Source: Ryuthela nishihirai (taxonomy: Eukaryota > Arthropoda > Arachnida > Araneae > Heptathelidae). Taken from it: 64,000 bases of DNA. The stretch lies in the NCBI GenBank assembly GCA_038380435.1, contig JAWZYU010000130.1:628001-692000 (forward strand). Reading direction: 5' to 3'. A program made the translations under genes and the position numbers. The notes beneath the pieces are model-generated. The model worked only from the letters and a program-made list of their open reading frames with translations, was not told the origin of the DNA and did not search any database. Position 1 is the stretch's first letter. Each line of letters starts with the position of its first letter. Below, in pieces: positions 56,189 to 64,000 of the stretch.

Positions 56189-56248
56189 AATACAAATTTT
56201 GGCCTTAAATGATCCGGAGTTGTGAAAATTTCTGATTTAGATTATACT
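56189..56248 (+). pseudogene. RTE-like fragment at the start of copy 4, leading into the satellite
   Basis: AATACAAATTTTGGCCTTAA, then GTTGTGAAAATTTCTGATTT and AGATTATACTGA. It matches 26354-26410 and 51706-51766 up to the start of the YADD codons, where the 35-bp array begins. Confidence 0.85.
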
Positions 56249-58790
56249 GATTATGGCATTACGTGGTTTGAATTAGGCATTTAGATTATGGCATTAGGTG
56301 GTTTGAATTAGGCATTTAGATTATAGCATTAGGTGGTTTGAATTAGGCATTTAGATTATGGCATTAGGTGGTTTGAATTAGGCATTTAGATTATGGCATT
56401 AGGTGGTTTGAATTAGGCATTTAGATTATGGCATTAGGTGGTTTGAATTAGGCATTTAGATCATGGCATTAGGTGGTTTGAATTAGGCATTTAAATTATG
56501 GCATTAGGTGGTTTGAATTAGGCATTTAGATTATGGAATTAGGTGGTTTGAATTAGGCATTTAGATTATGGCATTAGGTGGTTTGAATTAGGCGTTTAGA
56601 TTATGGCATTAGGTGGTTTGAATTAGGCGTTTAGATTATGGCATTAGGTAGTTTGAAATAGGCATTTAGATTATGGCATTAGGTGGCTTGAATTAGGCAT
56701 TTAGATTATGGCATTAGGTGGTTTGAATTAAGCATTTAGATTATGGTATTTGGTGGTTTGAATTAGGCATTTAGATTATTGCATTAGGTGGTTTGAATTA
56801 GGCATTTAGATTATGGCATCAGGTGGTTTGAATTAGGCATTTAGATTATGGCATTAGGTGGTTTGAATTAGGCATTTAGATTATGGAATTAGGTGGTTTG
56901 AATTAGGCATTTAGATCATGGCATTAGGTGGTTGGAATTAGGCATTTAGATTATGGCATTAGGTGGTATGAATTAGGCATTTAGATTATGGAATTAGGTG
57001 GTATGAATTAGGCATTTAGATTATGGAATTAGATGGTTTGAATGAGGCATTTAGATTATGGCATTAGGTGGTTTGAATTAGGCATTTAGATTATGGCATT
57101 AGGTGGTTCGAATTAGGCATTCAGATTATGGCATTGGGTGGTTCGAATTAGGCATTCAGATTATGGCATTGGGTGGTTCGAACTAGGCATTTAGATTATG
57201 GCATATAGTGGTTTGAATTAGGCATTTAGATTATGACATTAGGTGGTTTGAATTAGGCATGTAGATTATGGCATTAGGTGGTTTGAATTAGGCATTTAGA
57301 TTATGGCATTAGGTGGTTTGAATTAGGCATTTGGATTATGGCATTAGGTGGTTTGAATTAGGCATTTAGATTATGGCATTAGGTGGTTTGAATTAGGCAT
57401 TTAGATTATGGCATTAGGTGGTTTGAATTAGGCATTTACATTATGGCATTAGGTGGTTTGAATTAGGCATTAGATTGTGGCATTAGGTGGTTTGTATTAG
57501 GCATTTAGATTATGGCATTAGGTGGTTTAAATTAGGCATGTAGATTATAGCATTAGGTGGTTTGAATTAGGCATTTAGATTATAGCATTAGGTGGTTTGA
57601 ATTAGGCATTTAGATTATGGCATTAGGTGGTTTGAAGTAGGTATTTAGATTATGGCATTAGGTGGTTTGAATTAGGCATTTAGATTATGGCATTAGGTGG
57701 TTTGAATTAGGCATTTAGATTATGGCATTAGGTGGTTTGAATTAGGCATTTTAGATTCTGGCATTAGGTGGTTTGAATTAGGCATTTCGATTATGGCATT
57801 AGGTGGTTTGAAATAGGCATTTCGATTATGGCATTGGGTGGTTTGAATTAGGCATTTCGATTATGGCATTGGGTGTTTTGAATTAGGCATTTCGATTATG
57901 GCATTGGGTGGTTTGAATTAGGCATTTAGATTATGACATTGGGTGGTTCGAATTAGGCATTTAGATTATGGCATTGGGTGGTTTGAATTAGGCATTTAGA
58001 TTATGGAATTGGGTGGTTTGAATTAGGCATTTAGATTACGGCATTGGGTGGTTTGAATTAGGCATTTAGATTGTGGCATTGCGTGGTTTGAATTAGGCAT
58101 TTCGATTATGGCATTAGCTGGTTTGAATTAGGCATTTCGATTATGGCATTAGGTGGTTTGAAATAGGCATTTCGATTATGGCATTAGGTGGTTTGAATTA
58201 GGCATTTAGATTATGGCATTAGGTGGTTTGAATTAGGTATTTAGATTATGGCATTAGGTGGTTTGAATTAGACATTTAGATTATGGCATTAGGTGGTTTG
58301 AATTAGGCATTTAGATTATGGCATTAGGTGGTTTGAATTAGGCATTTAGATTATGGCATTAGGTGGTTTGAATTAGGCATTTAGATTATGGCATTAGGTG
58401 GTTTGAATTAGGCATTTAGATTATGCATTAGGTGGTTTGAATTAGGCATGTAGATTATGGCATTATGTGGTTTGAATTAGGCATGTAGATTATGGCATTA
58501 GGTGGTTTGAATTAGGCATTTAGATTATGGCATTAGGTGGTTTGAATGAGGCATTTAGATTATGGCATTAGGTGGTTTGAATTAGGCATTTAGATTATGG
58601 CATTAGGTGGTTTGAATTAGGCATTTAGATTATGGCATTAGGTGGTTTGAATTAGGCATTTCGATTATGGCATTAGGTGGTTTGAATTAGGCATTTAGAT
58701 TATGGCATTAGGTGGTTTGAATTAGGCATTTAAATTATGGCATTAGATGGTTTGAATTAGACATTTAGATTATGGCATTAGGTGGTTTGA
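56249..58790. repeat. 35-bp satellite, about 72 tandem units
   Basis: Unit landmarks: GATTATGGCATTAGGTGG, then TTTGAATTAGGCATTTA; total 35 bp, with no spacers. Most units are identical or differ at one or two positions; single-base length changes occur near 57470, 57750 and 58425. Variant units cluster (CATTTCGATT and CATTGGGTGG types at 57785-58175, CATTCAGATT at 57115-57180), indicating local homogenisation. The last unit runs into TTTGATTTTGTAAATAGTGA, the RTE sequence following the shared deletion. The unit length is not a multiple of three, so it is not a coding repeat. Confidence 0.97.
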
Positions 58791-60132
58791 TTTTGTAAAT
58801 AGTGATGAGGTTAGGCAAAGGAGTCGTCAACCTCGTTGAAGCATCATATTGTGCAGAGAGATACTCCATTGGTTTGGCCATGTTGCCCATATGAATAATT
58901 ACATTTTAGCGAATAGGGTTACGAAGAGTTTGCACAAAGGCCTCAGAAAGAGCGGGTAGACCTAGAATGATATGTGCGGACATGTCAAACAGAACCTTCT
59001 CAGAATTGGTCTACAATGACCAGGTGCAGCAGATGCAGCTCAGGATAGATGCGTTTGTCGAATAAAATTACGTAATATGGTTTAAACTCCGTAACCCATG
59101 GCTGAGAAGGATTTTCTTTCTATATATGTACTATGAACAAGACTTCAATTTACAATATAATGAAACGGAAGATGCACGTACAACAATGGAAAACGAGACT
59201 GTGTTACAACGTGTCACTTGAGGTATAGCACGGGGTGAGAATTACGTCACTTACGAGTGATGAAGTTGAAATGAAAGAACAAAATTCTATTTCTTCCCTG
59301 CTTGCCTGTGATTAATGTCCCAGATAGTTGAATGTCTAATAGTAGTTCGGAGAATCTGTGTATAGAAGAAAGAGATTAATCGTAATCTGTGAGCGTTGGT
59401 AGTGAGAATATTTTGGAGATACTTTTAGTTTGTGTTATGTTCAGTGATCAGTTTTGATGTTTAACTGATAAGAAAGTTTTTAGTTTCAAGTAAAATAGCA
59501 ATTTATCTGTATCGCAGAAAAATGCTCTTTGCTTGAAGGAAAATCTGGCAATTATGGATATTGGGATCGTTTTATACTAATTGATAGCATAGTGTTGTTT
59601 CGTGTGATTAGTGAAGAAATTGTTAATGATTTATGCAATTTGTTGCCTTAGTTAATAAATCAGTTCATTTAGAGTTTGTTTATTTATTTGGGATTCACGC
59701 TCCGTTGCCAAATATCCAAATAGAATTGAAAATCTTTAAAAATACCCTTATTCACACTTTGTATTATTTAATACGTGTATTATCAATCTCATATACTATT
59801 AGATGGCATGGAAAAATAATTCGGCTAAACTATTCGTGATGAGACTTCAATATTTTGTAAAACCATATGAAATAGAAAAGAATAAAAATAATATTATCGA
59901 TTGTTAATTTTGTGTTATTAAATTTGTTAGTTTTTCTTAGCTAACAGCAACCACCAGTATAAAATTTAGTTAGGTGTGTAGAAGAGTTATTGTTTTCGTT
60001 TAATCAGCGTGCGCGAAGACATAATGTGAAGTTCCAGAAAAATCTCTGCAGAAGCGGAGATTGAAAAAAGAAATAAAATTGTAAAGCAGTAATGTTACTG
60101 TTCAGTGAAATTGCCATTGTATTAAGTGTGTG

Positions 60133-60518
60133 GGCGAGGGTGGCTCAGTCGGTAGCGCGCCAGGCTCGTAATCTGTAGTTCCCAGGTTCGAGTCCCAGCT
60201 GGGTCAGCGTTGAGATTTATCTCCGTAAAATTCCCTGCCCACGGTCAGTAAGGGACACCGATGGGCTTGGAATAGGCCGCCGTCCGTCGGATGGGACGTT
60301 AAGCCGTGTCCCCGTGTGCGGGAGAGCCATACCCTGTGCACGTTAAAGAACACGCTGTATTGCCTTGACGGGAGGCTACCATCTGTCTCCCAACAGCTGT
60401 TCCAGTGGGTCCACTCCCCCAACCTTCTCTGAGCCTTCGGGGTTCATGTGACCTGGCCATTTAACCCATTGTGTGCAAAAAAGTGCCGCTCAGAGGTAAA
60501 ACAACCCAACCCAACAAC
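60133..60518 (+). mobile_element. SINE-A in repeat D copy 4
   Basis: Full length, flanked by ATTAAGTGTG (60121-60130) and ATGAAATGTG (60520-60529). Same position and flanks as the SINE-A at 27795 in copy 1, so the two descend from one insertion. Confidence 0.94.
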
Positions 60519-61078
60519 AATGAAATGTGAACTTCTAATAATCTAGTATAATACATTTTTCAGTTGCAAATTTCGACTATTATTCAACTGATGCATCTAC
60601 TCCTGCATATTTCACAGTACACTTTCATATATATAATTATTATTCCCTCTTTCTATCATTCGATGCACCAAAGTTGAAAAAGTCATCAGTACCATGCTTC
60701 GAAATTTCGAATGTTGCGAAAACGATAACGTACGAACTGTTTACTGTGAGGGTGAAGTTGCCATTCAACGAAATCCAATCTTCTGATAAGCGGTTAAAAA
60801 TACATTTCAATTTATAGTTTGGTTTGACGATGTGTAAACCGACTGGTTTAAAAAGTTATCCTGTTATTATAGTAAATAAAATAAAAATATCTAAAACAAA
60901 ATTTATCATAAATATTCATGTTAACAATAAAGTTGTTTGGAACCTGAAATTTATAACGTTTATTTTTCCGTTATGTTTTTCTACCTAATCCATGACTCCA
61001 ATTCTTTCATTATTAGAAACATTTGCTGCTAGAAATAAAAAATAATTACAAAATAATTTTTATATTAAGTTTCGTACG

Positions 61079-61309
61079 CCTTCAATTTTTCCTTCCTTAA
61101 AGATCCACTTTCTCCATTCCCACTTAGACTTCTTCCCCAACAACTGCAGCATGGTCAGTGATGAGCATGGTGAACGTTTTCAACAGGACATTACAACGAT
61201 GGAGAAACGATACCAGGGAAACTCTTCCATTTCAATGTTGGCTGACTACTGTTGGACGCTCGCCAAAAATGATCGTGAGCAGCTGTACAAGCGATGTCGG
61301 AAGTAGAAG
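61079..61309 (+). pseudogene. Captured gene fragment (GERFHQDI family), copy 4
   Basis: Encodes LKIHFLHSHLDFFPNNCSMV, SDEHGERFQQDITTMEKRYQ, GNSSISMLADYCWTLAKNDR. One His-to-Gln change relative to the other copies in the FHQD motif. Confidence 0.72.
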
Positions 61310-61814
61310 CGGAGTTTTACCGATACATGTCATATGTACGCATTACTCTATTATATAAGAAACTACTGCTGATTTCTCAGAAGTCGTAGCCAATTTTGCA
61401 TTTTCATTCTAAAATTTCTAAACTTTATTTTTATTCTAAAAAAATTTCCTTCCCGTATCTCGTGGCGGTAGCTCTCTTTTCATCCCTCCCTTCCATTCGG
61501 TCTCCGTTAATATTAATCCCTCTCTTAACTCTTTCCTCTCCTGATGGCTGGCGACGCACCTTCATAAGTGTTCCAAAACTTTGACAGTAATTGTCCAACA
61601 ACCTCCGATATTGGGGTGATCGCTTTTTTAGTTTAAAGGAATAATTTCTTATTCTCTCGAAGAGCGAAAAAGGAAATTTCATTTTTTTATAAGTTCAGAA
61701 AACTGCTCGGGTGGATAATTGCTACTGGAACTGAAGATAAAAAAAATATTTAAAAAAATTCGAAATGATGAATATGGTCGTGAAGAATAATTAGAGTCGC
61801 CAAACTTGGTTAAA

Positions 61815-62470
61815 ATCTTTAACGTTTGTCTGAAATTTTGCTGTAAGAAACCTTTCATTAATTCACTCATATCCTATAAGAGCATCACTAGCGTCACGCC
61901 TTATTGATGCTTATTGTCTTCCCTTCCTGAAAAGAGAAATTTAAGATTATTTTTAGGAATCTGATCTTTATCTGTCCATCTGGTCTCTTGCAAGCCGAGA
62001 ATATCTAAATTATAATGGTGGAATTCTTGTGTGAGGACATGAAGAGGAAAAGCTCTGTGCAGAGTCCTCACATTCCAACTACCTATGGAGAGAAAATGGT
62101 TAGTGGGATGTTTAAAGAAACTATCTTTATTGAGAGAGGGAATGTCGACAATATCAAACAGCCCCCTAATCGCAGACATGGGGCAAAGACCCGTTCCCCT
62201 ACCACTAAAGGCTGATGCCATCTACACTGGTAGACTTCCTCCAATGTAGAATTTGACGATGCCAATAGAAGCAAAGAGTTCAGGTGCCTGCGATGACCTC
62301 TGCTCAGGATTATCCACCAGCTGCTAAACATATCCTGCGAATCTATTCACTTGGGGCTGTCAACCCACAAACAAACAGAAAACACAGCGGAAGATTTTCC
62401 CTCCACAGAAGCCCATCAGTGCTGCAAATTCAGGATCCATAATGAAGCCCAGAGCATTATTCCAAACAGT
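61815..62470 (-). pseudogene. RTE-like 5' end: 5' untranslated region and endonuclease N-terminus
   Basis: Encodes GRGTGLCPMSAIRGLFDIVD, IGSWNVRTLHRAFPLHVLTQ and LDILGLQETRWTDKDQIPKN. Positions 62260-62450 match the leader of the near-complete element (31600-31800), e.g. CAGGATTATCCACCAGCTG-like and AACAGAAAACACAGCGG. Confidence 0.87.
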
Positions 62471-62504
62471 AGCCTAAATACTCTTGTCGCAAAGACCCCT
62501 TAAG

Positions 62505-62697
62505 ACTGAGTGAAGTTTAGGGGAAGGAACTCGGTGGACAGTTGGTAGAAGACAGATGTTAGCCACGCTTCAGGGCTATCCAGTGTATTCTTTATCGTGC
62601 ACAGGGAAAAAAAAACAAGCCTTAGGGGTCCTTGTGACCTGGCCATTTAGCCCATGGTGTGCAAAAAAGTGCCGCTCAGAGGTGAAACAACCCAACG
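62505..62697. mobile_element. Two SINE-A fragments joined in opposite orientation
   Basis: 62505-62607 is minus-strand 3'-domain sequence (GAAGACAGATGTTAGCC, TATCCAGTGTATTCTTTATC). After an A run, 62618-62697 is plus-strand 3' end (GCCTTAGGGGTCCTTGTGAC to GTGAAACAACCCAACG). The pair forms a tail-to-tail type inverted junction. Confidence 0.8.
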
Positions 62698-62944
62698 CTA
62701 AGTGACTTAATTCTCATCCCGTGCTACATCTCGAGTGTCACGTACTCTGACAATCCCTCCATACATACATACAAAATCTTCATGTATTCGTGAGCTACGA
62801 GGTCAAACCAGAGTGGATAATGGTTTTCTCCAATCACTTCTGTTCATGTCTACATCTGCTGCATCTCGTCAATATAGACCAATTCTAACAGCCGAACACA
62901 AACCTAAAATCAACAAGATCAACTCCAACTATCGGTTGGAGTTG

Positions 62945-63150
62945 TGTATAGCAGGGTGCCAATGGACTCGAGCACTGGAACAGCGTTCTCTGGAGTGATG
63001 AATCACGCCTCATGATCTGGCAGTCTGACGGACGAGTCTGGGTGTGGAGGATGCCAGGTGAACTCTATCTGCCTGACTGTCGTATGTCAGCTGTGAAGTC
63101 TGGTGGAAGAAACTTCATCCTCTGGGGCTCTTTTTCTTCATTCAACCTGG
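62945..63150 (+). pseudogene. Tc1-like transposase fragment
   Basis: After frame changes the sequence encodes WNSVLWSDESRLMIWQSDGR, VWVWRMPGELYLPDC and VKSGGRNFILWGSFSS. This fits the first catalytic Asp block of Tc1-like transposases (W-x-x-V-L-F-S-D-E-S-R-F ... G-G-x-x-x-x-W-G). The rest of the gene is missing. Confidence 0.85.
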
Positions 63151-63184
63151 GCAGTTTTCTGCATCTATGAAAAAGGAAATAATC

Positions 63185-63400
63185 TTTTTCATTCTTTGAG
63201 AGAGCAAGAAATTATTCCTTTAAGCTAAAAAGTGATCATCCCACTATCAGAGATAGTTGGACACTAACTGTCAAAAATTTGTAACCGTTATGGAGATGCG
63301 TCGCGAATCACCAGGAGGCAAGAATTAAGAGAGGGATTCATATTGACCGAGAGCGCAATGGAGGAGGGAGAGCTGGAAAGAGAGCTGCCGCCACAAGGTA
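63185..63400 (-). repeat. Repeat F module, inverted copy
   Basis: TTCTTTGAGAGAGCAAGAAA, ATTCCTTTAAGCTAAAAAGT and AATTAAGAGAGGGATTCATA are the reverse complement of the F module, as at 44890. Confidence 0.82.
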
Positions 63401-63453
63401 CGTGTGGGAACTTTTATACACAGGGCTCAACTTTGTGTCATTTTTAGTTAGAG

Positions 63454-64000
63454 CAGTGGTTATCAAACTTTTATACTGGAATCGAACTTTTACTCTGGAA
63501 ATGTGTATGTAACTGGCGTACCCCTTGTATAGATAGATAAAACTATAGTTATAGTAGAACAATGGGAATAAAATAAAACATATATATCAGTGGTTCTCAA
63601 CCTTTTATGCTTCACGTACCCCCTGGAAATGTGTATGTAACTGCCGTACCCATTGTATAGATAGATAAAACAATAGTTATATTATAACAATGGGAATAAA
63701 ATAAAACATATATATCAGTGGTTCTCAACCTTTTATGCTTCACGTACCCCCTGGAAATGTGTATGTAACTGGCATACCCCTTGTATACACAGATAAAACT
63801 ATAGTTATAGTAAAACAATGGGAATAAAATAAAACATATATATCAGTGGTTCTCAACCTTTTATGCTTCACGTACCCCCTGGAAATGTGTATGTAACTGG
63901 CATACCCCTTGTATACACAGATAAAACTATAGTTATAGTATACCAATGGGAATAAAATAAAACATATATATCAGTGGTTCTCAACCTTTTATGCTTCACG
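63454..64000. repeat. 128-bp tandem repeat starting with a hAT-like terminal motif
   Basis: Units begin with CAGTGGTTCTCAACCTTTTA at 63588, 63716, 63844 and 63972, exactly 128 bp apart, with a diverged first unit at 63454 (CAGTGGTTATCAAACTTTTA). Each then has CACGTACCCCCTGGAAATGT and ACAATGGGAATAAAATAAAA. CAGTGGTTCTCAACC is the known terminal inverted repeat start of many hAT-family elements. No right-hand terminus is seen, and the array runs off the window end. Confidence 0.92.

Larger units (their letters stand above)
58791..62470 (+). repeat. Repeat D, copy 4 (after satellite)
   Basis: Continues with the RTE C-terminal remnant (58791-59035), AT-rich modules, a SINE-A at 60133, the captured gene fragment (61079-61309), the F module (61440-61800) and an inverted RTE endonuclease plus 5' untranslated segment (61815-62470). 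Unlike copies 1-3 the endonuclease piece here extends into the RTE 5' region, and the AT-rich tail is missing. Confidence 0.87.

Noticed and set aside
56249..58790. CRISPR-like regular repeat
   Set aside because: The 35-bp units are contiguous without spacers and lie in a eukaryotic LINE remnant.

Overview
This is a eukaryotic, AT-rich, intron-style animal genome window with no host gene that I can support. Nearly everything recognisable is transposable-element sequence. The mix (two abundant tRNA-headed SINEs, RTE/BovB-like and Jockey-like LINEs, a THAP/P-element transposase, Tc1/mariner, piggyBac-like and hAT-like DNA elements) points to an arthropod. A chelicerate such as a spider is my guess, at low confidence. 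Nothing here is bacterial: there are no operons, CRISPR arrays or real rRNA/tRNA genes.

Layout. 1-7.4 kb: diverged SINEs and a nearly intact P-element-like THAP transposase on the minus strand, split by one frameshift near 4.14 kb, followed by a tandemly duplicated AT-rich flank. 7.4-16.9 kb: two interleaved inverted-repeat pairs and a separate fold-back structure containing SINE-B in both arms. All carry a shared GGCAACAC...TGACGTCA core. Dead RTE endonuclease fragments and a six-unit tandem array of the SINE-A 3' domain lie between them. 17-26 kb: two piggyBac-like non-autonomous elements with TTAA target sites, many SINEs and a Ty3/gypsy-like RNase H remnant. 26-35 kb: copy 1 of a composite repeat (here called repeat D), into which a near-complete RTE-like element was inserted. 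35-37.5 kb: a mariner-like transposase broken by two SINEs, then a truncated Jockey. 37.5-44 kb: a self-standing ORF1-only Jockey derivative with its own target-site duplication, then a Jockey ORF2 carrying three SINE-A insertions, each with a target-site duplication. 44-62.5 kb: further copies of repeat D, including two arranged head to tail. Between those two, inside the RTE-derived part, is a 2.5 kb satellite of about 72 units of 35 bp. 62.5-64 kb: SINE debris, a Tc1-like fragment and a 128-bp tandem repeat starting with a hAT-type terminal motif.

How the parts relate. SINE-A (about 380 bp) has a tRNA-like head with A and B boxes, a central domain and a 3' end reading GTAAAACAACCCAACCC. 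SINE-B (about 200 bp) has a different tRNA-like head and a short body ending in GGGGGTATTT plus T-rich tail. SINE insertions shared between repeat D copies, together with matching empty sites, give a relative order of events: insertion, then duplication of the host repeat, then RTE and satellite events specific to single copies. The most interesting items are the satellite born at a deletion junction inside a reverse transcriptase gene, the ORF1-only Jockey element, the modular SINE-A multimers that reuse the same junction at two loci, and repeat D with its captured arthropod gene fragment.
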